Below, one piece after another: positions 43,179-53,898 of a stretch of DNA of 64,000 nt; position 1 is the stretch's first letter; every line of letters begins with the position of its first letter. The stretch spans positions 83,266 through 147,265 of the forward strand of contig CAMXCT020000441.1 in NCBI GenBank assembly GCA_947184155.2. Reading direction: 5' to 3'. The notes under the pieces were generated by a model, which did no database searches, was not told where the DNA came from, and saw only the letters and a list, made by a program, of their open reading frames with translations. The stretch is from Cladocopium goreaui (lineage: Eukaryota; Sar; Dinophyceae; Suessiales; Symbiodiniaceae). The position numbers and the translations under genes were made by a program.

Positions 43179-45616
43179 ATATATATGGATAACTGTGAAT
43201 TCTGTTGGGATAATTATATATCTGCAGTTGGAATTTATAAAACCAAGAAACATAACTTTCATAGTGCAGGAGTCCTCTTTAGCAACATAATCTTCCAAAC
43301 CCAAGCTTGAGTGTTTTGAATGTTTGAGATCAGGGAGTATCGTCTAAAAGCCTGCAAACCCAACACCATTTAACACCATTGGGGAGCCAATCAAGAATGG
43401 GTAGAGAGAACTTGACAAACACGTGAAATTTGGTGGTGCATCCCCAGTAGAAAGTGGGTTATAACCCCAATTACCCTCTGGTTATTTAACGGTGTGTGAT
43501 GGAAAATCACCATTTGTCATAGGTACGACCCATCCATTTTGCTGTCAACAGGCAATGCATTTTTGTTCAGCTCAACCACTTCCTCATGAAATTAAGCTAG
43601 CAGCTTTAAAGACATGACGCTGCAAATGATACAACACTTTAAAGCCCGGAGCACATGTCTTACCAGTATGTTCCATGTCACAGCAATGTCACAGCAGGAA
43701 CATGGCAGAACGTTGCCAGTTGCTGCTGACATGCCCAGAAGTGAACTTCCTCCCAGTAGATCTCATAAATCAAAATACCTCCCAGTGAATACCTCATAAG
43801 TAAATCCCTATTCATCCCAATCAAAATACTTCACTGATCCCATTCAATTCCTATGAAATCGGCACCATTTCTTGCTGTCATTCCCAGTAAGTCCTGCCTC
43901 CGCTGCACCGTAACACATGGGTGCACCAAAAGCAGCACATCTAGCCTGGTGGGAGGAACTTTGAGGAAGAAAACTGACGGTTTTGGAGTTTGTCTTGCCT
44001 GGGAAGTAGTCTTATTTGTTTTGGAAGGTCCAATTGGTTGAAATTAGATTTTGTAGAATTGCTTGATTACCAAAGGGGCGTGTCACCTGTCATTTACTGT
44101 ACTGATGGTCGAACAGTATGGCTACGCAGCAGCTAGGTGGTGGGGCTGTTTGTTTTGGTTGTTTGTTTACAGCATACTTGGGTCAGTTGTTGTTTCACTT
44201 AGACATCCCCAGGATGCTATGTTCGTGTGCGGTACATCACCATCATTGTTTTGGTAGACGTCTCCATAGCTATGGAAAGTAGCTACTGTATAGTATGCAT
44301 AGCTAATCTATAAATGGTGCATTTTCCATAGCTATATTAGTTTACTGGATAGTATCCCCCAATGGGAAAAGAAAACATTGGATGCTGATTCCTGCTGAGA
44401 ATGGTCAACAAAATGGATTTGTCCAAAAAAGTCCAGTGGTTGATGATCATGGTCCCGGTTAAACAAACTCCTTGTCCCGGATACACACCATTTCAAAGAA
44501 GCGCACACACACACACACGCACACACATATACTGTACATATATATAATTCTACTAGATAGACATATGTATATATATATATATATATATACACAGTACTAT
44601 ACCAAATCAACTCACACATATCAATTCTAGAATTGTATACACACGTTATATACATGTAGTATAATATATATATATATATATTACATCTATATTTATATAA
44701 TATTGTATATACACAGATGATCGAGTATCTTCTCCAAAGTAGCTATCCCAACGACAATCATCGCCTCCTGCAGCAGTGGATGGAGTGAAGTTCCTTTGAC
44801 GCCATCCAGAAAGACCTGCGACGGTTGCGAAACGTCGGTGTTGCGGGTGAAAAACTCACCAAAGTTACGAAAGTTACGTAGGGGTTTTAGAAAAAAACAC
44901 AACTTATGGAGGTTAAACCCATAAAAATGACAGCCTAGTCCCTAGTAGTTAAAGGTTGTGGAGATATCATGGGGCTAAGTTATATATACGATTTTGAGAG
45001 TGGAGAGTGTCGAGGGTTCTTCGCTTCTGTCCAGGTCGCATCATGGTGGGCGTAAACTTGAACATAGCACCGGCAAGACGATTTCTGCATGACAGTTTGT
45101 TCAACCATTTTTCGTGGAAAAATCATAGTTCCTCCTCACAGTACATGAACATACATGAACATACATGAACCATATTTCTTTCATGCTAATCCCTATACAT
45201 GAACCATGTCAGTTGCCATTATGTGACTATGTAAGTTGTCATCATCTACCACCAGCTTCTTCGTGCCTGCAACATGAAGGCTAAAGCCTGAAAAGGCGAA
45301 GGATTTGCTGCTTGAGATTTTTCATGGGCCATGGACGGCGCCAGGGCAATTGCAATCTAGTTGGACCGAAACACTCATGATGTTGTCATATAATAACTTG
45401 AGATTCTTTAGATTTGTTCTGATCTTTTCTGATTTCTGGAAGGAAACACATCTTTCAAAACTATGTTTTAGATGTTGTGCATATGTTTTAGGGGGTCATG
45501 TTCGACTTTATGCTAGACTAGTCCAACATAGTCCAGCAAGTTGGATTTAAGCAATCAGAAGCAAAGTTAGATCCACAAAAAGTCCCATTCCCAGTCGGCT
45601 TCTTCGTAAAGAAAAC
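43179..45616. other. No supported gene
   Basis: AT-rich, with partial MITE-B remnants at about 43471-43530 (TTACCCTCTGGTTATTTAAC) and 44290-44352 (GCATTTTCCATAGCTATATT), a CA/TG repeat near 44505-44527 and AT tracts at 44570-44690. A plus frame at 43853-44041 lacks support. Confidence 0.4.
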
Positions 45617-45739
45617 CTGGTTGGTGGTTGAGCCACCTACCCCTCTGAAAAATGATGGACTTCGTCACTTGGGGTTATGAAATTCCCACATATGGCAATG
45701 GAAAGTCATAATCCAGCCATGTTCCAAACCACCAACCAG
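45617..45739. mobile_element. MITE-A copy, longer subtype
   Basis: Starts CTGGTTGGTGG, ends CCACCAACCAG, 123 bases, with the GGAAAGTCATAATCCAGCCA segment of the long subtype. It lies just downstream (minus sense) of the lipase exon. Confidence 0.8.
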
Positions 45740-45816
45740 ACATAATTATTATATAAATCACCATTTTCCCATGGTTTTCCCATGGTTTTCCCAGTTAAAC
45801 TCAAAGAACCCAGCAC

Positions 45817-45953
45817 CAGTCGGCACTGCCCAGGGCCGCCAGTCTGAGGGCTGTGCATATTGACCCCCAAGAGAATGTCCAGTGATGACCATCTGCTTCA
45901 CCTCAAACCCACGTCCACCGGGCCACCGGTCGGGGATCCCCATGTGGGATCCA
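45817..45953 (-). CDS. Class-3 lipase-like exon with GHSLGG nucleophile elbow
   Basis: The minus frame reads SHMGIPDRWPGGRGFEVKQM and VITGHSLGGQYA. GHSLGG is the Gly-x-Ser-x-Gly elbow of alpha/beta hydrolases, with the Ser as nucleophile; the preceding beta-strand (QMVITGH) fits class-3 lipases. Right after QYA the same frame becomes poor while a neighbouring frame reads ALRLAALGSAD, as expected for the helix after the elbow. A one-base change or a mis-set exon end is therefore possible. A MITE-A copy sits 14 bases before the acceptor. Substrate unknown; probably an acylglycerol or ester. Confidence 0.55.
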
Positions 45954-45966
45954 CTCAGCAGTAAAT

Positions 45967-46073
45967 CTGCTTGGTGGTTTTTCGCCCTACCCCCCTGAAA
46001 AATGATGGAGGTCGTCAGATTGGAACATCCCAACTATTGGGGAAAAATGAAAAAGGTTCCAACCACCAACCAG
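45967..46073. mobile_element. MITE-A copy with likely TAAAT target duplication
   Basis: Starts CTGCTTGGTGG, ends CCACCAACCAG, 107 bases, with TAAAT directly on both sides. It lies in the intron just ahead of the GHSLGG exon. Confidence 0.8.
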
Positions 46074-46417
46074 TAAATCTATGTAAATCTGGGATTTTCT
46101 CATGGATCATTGGTCCAATTGGTCGAATTGGTCATCTCTGGGTGAACATATTCTGACGTGAGCAAGTCACACACCACATCACACCACTGTCGTTTACGGG
46201 CCCAGGTATGTACCCTTTCAACTGCAGATATATCTTGGGGCCCCACAGTGTATCTATGCTGGATAGCAGCGAAGGGTTCTACTGGTCATTGCTCCTGAGG
46301 GCAAAAGTTGCAATCGAGCAGCACCATCTTGTACACATCGCTCCAGCTGTTCCTGTCTGATCTTCTGTTTTCAGGCAGGTCCGTCAGGATCTTGCAATCC
46401 CGTTGCCCTTAGGGTGA

Positions 46418-46606
46418 CTGCTCATTGTTTTCCCGTGAAAAGATGTTAAAAAGTGCCACAAATCAAGGTCTCCCCATTTGAGACAAGCCATGACAAAGCG
46501 AAATGGGTCGTTGACCACCACTCCCATGTGTGATTGCCAAAGGGTAAAAAGGTGTTTGTCACCCACTGGCAACCGGGCAGAGCTGGGACCCTGTTCGACC
46601 CCAAAG
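46418..46606 (-). CDS. Candidate exon, likely same gene as the lipase exons
   Basis: After acceptor AAATCCTAG the minus frame reads FGVEQGPSSARLPVGDKHLF, TLWQSHMGVVVNDPFRFVMA and CLKWGDLDLWHFLTSFHGKT, ending near a GT donor (AGCA|GTCACC). It is among the longest and most protein-like exons on this strand. It lies between the two lipase-motif exons and is probably part of that gene; the sequence itself is not recognised. Confidence 0.5.
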
Positions 46607-46726
46607 CTAGGATTTATAGTTTCTACTCTTGTGACTTGTCCTCCCTGATGATCAAAGATGTTCTCAGTTCCATGATGGTTTTTGTTGCTGACTTGTGGCT
46701 AATCTATCATATCCCTGTCATCCTAT

Positions 46727-46908
46727 CTGGTTGGTGGTTCACCTAGCCCTCTGAAAAATATGAGTTCGTCAGTTGGGATGATGACATGACCCCAATATGA
46801 TGGGAAAGTCATGTCATCCAGTCATGTTCCAGTCACCACCAACCAGATCCTATGGTTTTCCCATGGTTTTCCCATGGTTTTCCCATGGTTCCAGTCACCA
46901 CCAACCAG
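46727..46908. mobile_element. MITE-A copy extended by a TTTTCCCATGG tandem and a second right end
   Basis: The element runs from CTGGTTGGTGG (46727) to CCACCAACCAG (46846). It continues with ATCCTATGG, three TTTTCCCATGG units and another TTCCAGTCACCACCAACCAG (46889-46908). ATCCTAT also stands directly left of the element. The structure matches the MITE-A end plus minisatellite at 1381-1951, about 45 kb away. Confidence 0.8.
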
Positions 46909-46942
46909 CTATGTATGGCGCCAACCCGATCCCCACAAAAAC

Positions 46943-47020
46943 CGATCCCAAAGGTCCCAGCCCGTGGATTCCCGTGTCCTGTAAGGCTGGCCACTGCTGC
47001 ACTCGCAGTTGCGCTGTGGC
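46943..47020 (-). CDS. Candidate exon, reading frame unresolved
   Basis: Bounded by acceptor TACGGGAAAATCCAG-like sequence and a GT donor (GATCG|GTTTTTG). Two minus frames are open across it: ATAQLRVQQWPALQDTGIHG and HSATASAAVASLTGHGNPRA. The borders and GC content support an exon; the frame does not decide itself. Confidence 0.35.
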
Positions 47021-47526
47021 CTGGATTTTTTACGGGAAACGACAGCTTTACCACCTTAGACCTGGGGTTTTCCTCCAAATTTGCGAAACAAAAAAAAGAT
47101 TCCTGGGATCACTGGGATAAACTTGGGAAAAGACAAACTCCTGTGGCTTAGTAAATTATATAGATATGCTTATATGATCATATACTATCATCATAGTTCA
47201 TTGACAAATCCAATAGATTTTGGCCAATCCCACGTTGTGAGACAGAGCCATTCTTGGGGATGGCCAAAACCCTGGAGAACCAGGCTGCTTACATCCCAAT
47301 CCAATTGAACCACAAATAGGCTGGGCCACATCCAGACATGAAAATCATCATGACCCAAAGATGAATTATGAGGTTAATAAGTTATGACCTCGTTTTATGA
47401 GAAGACATTTTTGGATCATAACCGATCATCTGAATCATCCGGAAATTTCAGACCTGTCACAAAACCAACAGAACAGCCGTTCTGTCCCTGGAAAGCGTGC
47501 AAAGTGTTGCTTCCGGGACCAGGATT

Positions 47527-47624
47527 CTGGTTGGTGGTTTTAACAATTTTGAAACATATCAGTCAATGGGAAGGATTATCCCGTATATTATGGAAAATAA
47601 AAGATGTTTGAAACCACCATCCAG
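47527..47624. mobile_element. MITE-A copy, short
   Basis: Starts CTGGTTGGTGG, ends CCACCATCCAG, 98 bases; the middle is diverged (TTTTAACAATTTTGAAACAT). Flanked by GATT on both sides, a possible target duplication. Confidence 0.75.
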
Positions 47625-47940
47625 GATTATATTGGTTGGTTAATAGGTATTCCTATAACGGTTTTCCAAAAGAAATCAGAAACCCCATCCAACCAAATGG
47701 TGCTAAGCCAACCAACAGTTTGGGTACTAACAATCATGAAAAATATTGAATACCATGCAAATAAAACAACAGCTGCTTAGTATTTATCCCCATAGGGCTA
47801 AACTAACATATAGATACGGATTAAACATCACGAAAAGTAGATCACTTTCCAAGGCGCTTTTCCCCTGGGTTTTTCCACATCTTTTTTAAGATCTCACCGG
47901 GATTCGGGTACCCAACCAGTTCCAGTTCCATCTGTTCAAC

Positions 47941-48095
47941 CGTCCCAAGCTGCATGATAGGCGCCGTGGTGGATGAAGGTGGTCCGATCCTGAAAGGTGG
48001 CATCAAAGGGCGTGTAGTCGGGGCTCACCGATGCATTGGCCACGAAGTCGTTCCTGGGGATGGCGAAGTCATGGCTCCGACGTGTCATGGGTAGG
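47941..48095 (-). CDS. Lipase-like exon (HxGxxxAW motif region)
   Basis: Acceptor GTTGTGGTATAG precedes a frame reading MTRRSHDFAIPRNDFVANAS, VSPDYTPFDATFQDRTTFIH and HGAYHAAWD, ended by a GT donor (GACG|GTTGAA); without the donor it would stop at once. Class-3 lipases have a conserved VHxGFxxAW segment about 70 residues before GHSLGG, which HHGAYHAAWD resembles. That, and its position upstream of the GHSLGG exon, ties the two together (inference). Confidence 0.5.
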
Positions 48096-48460
48096 CTATA
48101 CCACAACTGGATGGATCTGGGTTGATTTCAATTGATTTCATGTGTCCGAAAATCACATGGATGATGGAGTAGCCCTATTTTTGGAAAACCTCCATTTCAT
48201 CTGGGGCCACCTACCTTGATCTAAGGATATTTAAGGGATTTACAGTACACTCAAAATTTATATTGGACTTACTGTAGTGGTTTTATATAAATTGACTGGG
48301 GATTACCAAGACTTGGGATTTTGTATTCTATTTAATGGGTTTCAACGCATCAATTTGTTGGGTGTAAACAACCACCAGAAACTGGGATGAACTATGATCA
48401 TGGCTGTGACGTCGAGAGACCTTCATTCATTGGAAATGGAAAACAATTAATATTATATAT

Positions 48461-48580
48461 GAAAAAAAACAAACAAACAACAAAAAAAAACATGCCAACC
48501 CCCCCAAAAAAAACAATCCCCAAAAAAAAACAACATGGGTGTGTTTTTTTGGTTTGTTTTTTTGGTTCGTTTTTTAATTA
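48461..48580. repeat. A-rich/T-rich fold-back
   Basis: AAACAAACAAACAACAAAAA and two CCCCAAAAAAAACA words on the left face GTTTTTTTGGTTTGTTTTTT on the right, making an imperfect hairpin. Low complexity, like the array at 12335-12622. Frames through it are not taken as genes. Confidence 0.6.
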
Positions 48581-49463
48581 TGTGCTGGTTTCCAATAAAT
48601 GAAGCATTTTGCGTCATAAGATTGTGGCTACTGAAAATGCGGATTCAGCACTGTTTAACCAGCAAGAATCGATATGTATATATAACTGTATATATATATA
48701 TATAATCAACTAATCACAATTTTAGTTTGATTTTTCAGTACACTACCTGTTGACCTGTTGTATTGATGGTGGATATATCTGTAACATACAGTTGGATGGG
48801 TGAAACAAACATATGTTATCCATCGGGGGCCCTCTTTGCACATTGGGCCAAATATGGGACTATTCAGCAAAATCACGTGTGTATGTTTATCATAAACAAA
48901 TATGTAAATATGAATAAATAACAGGGTCAAGTTGGGTATCGCTAAATTTGGATTTCTGATGGAAAATTATCAACATGTCTTGTTGGGGTTTCCCGGGTCT
49001 TGAATTGTGCATCTGAGCAATGTGGACATGCAGGTTGTGTGGATCAGAAAAGTGGAGGTTTCTGGCAGTATTCCACTCACCCAGCGCAAACAAAAAACCT
49101 GCCAGGCATCATAAAGGATGAGCCTTTGAAGACCAAATACACCACCTCACGGAAGTGGGGACTGGACACTGGGCCAAACTGATTTGGGAACCCCCGCATG
49201 TATCAACCAGTTCGGGCCGGAAAACAAAAAAGAACAATCTCGGAAAAAATTGTCAAGTACCCCAAAGATTAAACGTTGAAATGTTCCCTGACAGTTTTTT
49301 TTTTCGCTCCAATTGACGTTCTGGGCCCCAACTTCCTCATTCATCATGCCGCTTCCCAATCACTGCTCGGATGCTCATCGCCCCACATCCTACTACTCGT
49401 AGGATAACTAGGTGAAACCAGCAGGTAGGCCCTGATAATGATAAAACCACAGATGACTCTTGA

Positions 49464-49617
49464 TGTTATGACAGTTACATCAACCCAATGATCAATGGAT
49501 TGGTTTAAGGGAAAATTTACAGGAAAAAAACATATTTAATGGGGAAATCCATGGTTTCCTGCAAATTTTCCCTTAAACCAATCCATTGAAATGAGGTTAA
49601 GATCCACTGTCATAACA
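49464..49617. mobile_element. Fold-back MITE-like element with arms of about 65 bases
   Basis: The left arm begins GTTATGACAGT and contains ATGGATTGGTTTAAGGGAAA. The right arm contains TTTCCCTTAAACCAATCCAT and ends ACTGTCATAAC. Terminal 11-base repeats are perfect and the inner stretch of about 26 bases is near-perfect. Only one copy in the window. Non-coding. Confidence 0.7.
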
Positions 49618-49891
49618 TATCACAACGCAGGCATGCATGTGGGTACCCCAAATCGAAAACTTCGCAAAAATTAACATTGTGGGTGTGTCATTCGGCATGA
49701 ACCAAATCCACATGTCACAAACCCAACGAGATCTAGTACTGCGTATCCCCGCAAACAAAATAAAACAACTATATCGGATTGGATCATAATGATATTCCAT
49801 AATATTCCATATTCTTATAGCTGACATGATATATCCCATGATATTCCCATAGAATAAACCCATATTTTCCATGGTTCCCATGTCTCGTTAC

Positions 49892-50026
49892 CGTGTCCCG
49901 TTGAGCTCCTGGATCCCCCCCCGAACCCCGCCATCCCAGCTGCGCCTGCGCTCCGGGCAGCATGGCGGTCACCACGGCGGAGCGCGCCGGGCTGCCCAGG
50001 AGCGGATCGTCCATGACGCTATGGAC
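49892..50026 (-). CDS. Candidate exon (45 codons), GC-rich
   Basis: Acceptor TATCGCTCCAG and GT donor (ACACG|GTAACG) bound exactly 45 codons: VHSVMDDPLLGSPARSAVVT, AMLPGAQAQLGWRGSGGDPG, AQRDT. GC content is far above the flanks. Unrecognised; upstream (minus sense) of the lipase-like exons and possibly of the same gene. Confidence 0.5.
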
Positions 50027-50058
50027 CTGGAGCGATAGCTGGAAAAACCAATTGGTTG

Positions 50059-50382
50059 GGTGGAGTTACCCTCTGGTAAATGAACATAATTAACAGACAT
50101 AGACCCTGAAAATCACCCATGTTTAATGGAATTTTGAAGGTGCAATCCTGAAATCAAACATGCCTTAATGGAAAAAATGCACAATTTACCCTCTGGTAAA
50201 CATACAAAAAGCTAATTGAAAATTGCCATTTATAGTGAGTTTTCCCATTAAAAATGGTGATTTTCCTGGTAAATGAACAGTTCGAGCCTGAAAATCACCA
50301 ATTTTTCATGGAAACTAGTCTTCCAAGCCCGATGACTGCCAGGGTCTATGTTAATTTACCAGAGGGTAACGGGTAACTCCAC
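50059..50382. mobile_element. Nested MITE-B cluster
   Basis: The outer ends GTGGAGTTACCC and GGGTAACTCCAC are perfect complements. Inside are TTACCCTCTGGTAAATGAAC (50066), a second left end TTTACCCTCTGGTAAACATA (50185), and one shared right end TTTACCAGAGGGTAA (50355-50369). It looks like one copy inserted into another, or a composite left by unequal exchange. Confidence 0.7.
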
Positions 50383-52108
50383 ATGAAAAAAACGAATTCG
50401 GAATATGAAAATAGGATGGAATATCATGGAAAGTCATGGAATATCTTTCATAGGTACATGAAAACCAATGACCAAGAAACATGGTTAGCTCAGTTGGTCT
50501 ATGAGTTACACGTGACGTGTTGGATAAAGTAAATCCATGGATTTATGGTGTACCCAAAGAGTTGATGGAACAGGTAATCACCAGAAAATGAGCTAAGATT
50601 CATTGATAACCAACAATCCACCTTTTGCTAGGTACTCAAATACCTGTATCATATATTATATATTATATATATATATATACATTTTTCAAAAACATAAAAA
50701 CTATATATTTATATATATATATATAAATATTTAAATAATATTGAAATTGATATTGAAGGGTGGGAATTGATATTGAATTTGTGTGAAGTTAGAGGTGCTC
50801 CAGTCATTATCTCCGAAGTTCCCAGGGTTTGCTCTGGGTGGAAAGGAGACAGCTACATGGGTTTACTCAAGAGGAAATGTGTGATTTGTGTCATTTCTGG
50901 GTGAATGATCTTTGCTCCACTACTTGTTTGTTGGGTTGTATGGACTGACATAAGCTAGTAGCAGCTGTTGACACCAATGTCAACTACACATACAAAGTCG
51001 GGCCCCACATGTCCGTTGCTTTAGTTTCAACCGCTCAACTGTAGACATGCCAAGGTCAATGATATCCACCATAAATTCACAACCACACGAAGGGGGCCCG
51101 CCTACGTAGGTAAGCTGATTTACAACTAGGTAACTAGGCTAACTAGAACTTATGGTGAACATATCTACGTATGGTATAGTTAGGTAGAAGTTTCCTAAAT
51201 CCTAAAATGGGGTACCCCCAAATCCTCTTTTTTTCAAATAGGGTTTCCATCCATTTTGGGCTACCCCCATTTCTGGAAACCACCAGATGGGGTAACATAA
51301 AGCAACTTCTAACTAGGGAGGCCCTTTCCTGCAACCATGAGATGCTGCATCAACTGGATGTTTGACCGACACATGGACCAAAAAATGAATATGGAGAAAG
51401 CTAAAACCTACAGTATGACCCTGTACAACAACACACTGCGAAGCGGACGCATCAACATGTCCAATCTGCCATGAACCAACCATCAGGAAGAGCCCCCTCA
51501 GTTGTAAGTTGGTTTACAATGCTATACACATACAGTATGTGTATGTATTATATAAAGAGAGCAGGGGACTGTGAGAGTGCGTTTTTTTTAGCCATGCTGC
51601 TTCGAGATCTCATTTCATCTATGTATTGTGGAAGAACTGTTGGCTTCAAGTCTTGTGTGTGTACGGTACATATCCAAGTTTGCACATCAGGCAACAAGAA
51701 ACTACAAGGACCTGAAAGCAAACCCGCCAAACAGCTGAGACCATTTAATTTGGTAGAAATATGCCAAAATACAGCCAGTTTTGCTATGAAATATTGTATT
51801 GTATTGAGCCAATGAATATCAGAGAGAAATTTCAATTTTGCCCGGTTGTGCCATGCTCAAATGATAGAGTTGTGTTTGCTTCTATGTTGCATGTCTTTAT
51901 AGCAAGCGTGAACAAGAGGAATTTGATTGACAGAAGATTTCATTTTGTCCTCAAGCAATACTGCATCTTCCTGACAGAGCTCCCTACATCCAAGAGAGAT
52001 ATGGAATGTTTTGCAAGAAGAGGGTGATGTTTCCGTAAGAAAGCGCAATGCATGGACATGTCATGTGAAGAAGTATAATATTCCTTGCAGAAAGTATAGC
52101 CTTATTTG

Positions 52109-52387
52109 GAAAGGGTATTCTCGAATAAGCAGTTGCACTTTAAGGGACCATGGTATTCCTTGAGGACAGTGCAGCATGCCTTTATGCAAGTTTCCCTGAA
52201 AAGGATGCAATATATTCGTTCATTCCTTTGAAAAGAGGTTATTTTGAAAGGGTATTCTTGAAGAAGCAGTTGCACTTTAAGGGACCATGGCATTCCTTGA
52301 GGACAGTGCAGCATGCCTTTATGCAAGTTTCCTTGAAAAGGATGCAATATAATTTTATTTGTTCATTCCTTTGAAAAGAGGGTGGTA
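52109..52387 (+). repeat. Two tandem units of about 147 bases
   Basis: GAAAGGGTATTCT followed by AAGCAGTTGCACTTTAAGGG, ATTCCTTGAGGACAGTGCAG and CATGCCTTTATGCAAGTTTC starts at 52109 and again at 52256, with about 95 percent identity by eye. A recent duplication; no frame is maintained through both. Confidence 0.85.
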
Positions 52388-52789
52388 TTCCTTGGTCAGA
52401 AGAAAACTACACAAACAGAGCCACCACCTCCAGAAAATGGGAAATAAGGCCTTCCTCTTCTAGAACATAAAAAACAAGGTTTCCTCCCCAGAAAACCGCC
52501 CTACGTGAACATGAGTCGGAAGTTCACGGAGAAGCAAATGTTCCGTAGCAGACATGGCATCTGCTAGGCGCATGTTATCCCCCTCCACATCCATCAGGAC
52601 ACAGACAGGCAAGGATGCAGACCGGTTTTGCAAAATTTGACTAAGAGCCAAAAGAAGATCGAGTAGGTCAAAGGTCAGCAAAACAAAAAAAAAACAAAAA
52701 AAAAAAGAAAACCAAGAAAACCAAGAAGACCTACTGGGCCAGAGTGCCTCAGACATAGGGTTGCTTCTTTTTTTTTGGTTTTTGTTTGC

Positions 52790-52957
52790 AGCTTTGCATG
52801 CCCCAAGGGAAGGATGCAGAGAGTTGAGTCTTGTCATTTGTTTGCAGTTTTGCATGCCTCAAGGGAAGGATGCAGAGAGTTGAGTCTTGTCATTTGTTTG
52901 CAGTTTTGCATGCCCCAAGGGAAGGATGCAGAGAGTTGAGTCTTGTCGTTTGCTTGT
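52790..52957 (+). repeat. Three tandem units of 56 bases
   Basis: GCATGCCCCAAGGGAAGGAT then GCAGAGAGTTGAGTCTTGTC starts at 52796, 52852 and 52908, so the period is 56. Units differ by one or two bases. 56 is not a multiple of three, so the repeat is not coding. Confidence 0.9.
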
Positions 52958-53411
52958 TTTCTTGTCAGTCAATGCATATGTCAAAACAGAGAATGTGCAA
53001 AGAGGAGTGCAAAAAGCGCACTCTGGTGATCCCCTGTTCTGTATATAAATATATAATATATGTATTATATATATACCCTGAACCCAGGGGATAGCTATAT
53101 TTAGATACCCTTTTATAAATACATTCCTAGCCTCAAAAGAGTTTCTTTTGGGCCCAGGGGCGTGTTTTGCAAAGGGACGTATTTTGAATACTTCCACATG
53201 CTACTATCATGATAATCCCTAAGTAAATACTATCATAAACCCTTGGATCCATGTTTTATCCCTGAGTAATTGTTTAAACTACCATTTCAATCTATCTAAG
53301 GTCCTATAAGTTGGAAATAGTTGGAAGATAGATCAATATTTGGGGTCAGGCTTACTACATTACCATCGAACCACATCCATCCATCGCCGCCCTCCATTGG
53401 CAGCGTTTGTT

Positions 53412-53467
53412 TTCAATTGTTTTCCAATGAAGCGGAAGATGTCTTGGGCCGCAATGAAGGCCTGGAC
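53412..53467 (-). CDS. Candidate exon, last minus-strand signal before the strand switch
   Basis: Acceptor AAGCCGCTTCCCAG is followed by VQAFIAAQDIFRFIGKQ. The frame is also open upstream as CKWALSQAAS, so the exon may start earlier. Helical, unrecognised. The plus frames over the same bases are acidic and could also code, so strand is likely but not sure. Confidence 0.4.
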
Positions 53468-53898
53468 CTGGGAAGCGGCTTGGGAAAGGGCCCATTTGCA
53501 AGAAAGGTTCCAAAGCTTTGGGTGATGTGCTTTGGGAAAATTATTGTTTAAATATAATTATCATTTTTAATCTCATTGAATCCCAAGATGCTTCAACAAA
53601 TTGGTGCACATCACCCAGAGCAATTGGAATCTTGAATCTGAACCCCGGATGTAGTTATTGGATCATCAAATCTAGTGAGAGGCCTGTATTGAAGTCAGGC
53701 CTTTGGTTGATATTACTTATATGTCAAAATCTCAAAATGCATTTGTTTTGACAAAACATATGTCGCACGATCTTTGCATTCCAATGCATGTAGTTTTCTG
53801 GACCATCCCCGACCACAATGACCGCCGACTGCCACCATTTAGGTCCAAGTGGCAGTACCCAATCTTTTGTTGGCTCCTTTCTTTGGCTTTGCCTTGCA
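53468..53898. promoter_or_regulatory. Candidate divergent strand-switch region
   Basis: Coding signal is on the minus strand to the left and on the plus strand to the right, so this stretch of about 430 bases may hold divergent transcription starts. No TATA-like or known dinoflagellate element is obvious. Exons further out could move the borders. Confidence 0.35.

Larger units (their letters stand above)
50384..53400. other. Mostly without supported gene; tandem duplications
   Basis: AT microsatellites at 50650-50730 and the two tandem repeats near 52.1 and 52.8 kb. Plus frames at 51471-51815 and 51761-52027 are long but AT-rich and have no support. Nothing else is recognised. Confidence 0.4.

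Noticed and set aside
50483-50500. tRNA-like A box (TTAGCTCAGTTGG)
   Set aside because: No matching B box, anticodon arm or acceptor stem follows; at most a chance match or SINE trace.
51471-52027. Plus frames of 114 and 88 codons
   Set aside because: AT-rich, overlapping in different frames, no domain, no splice support.
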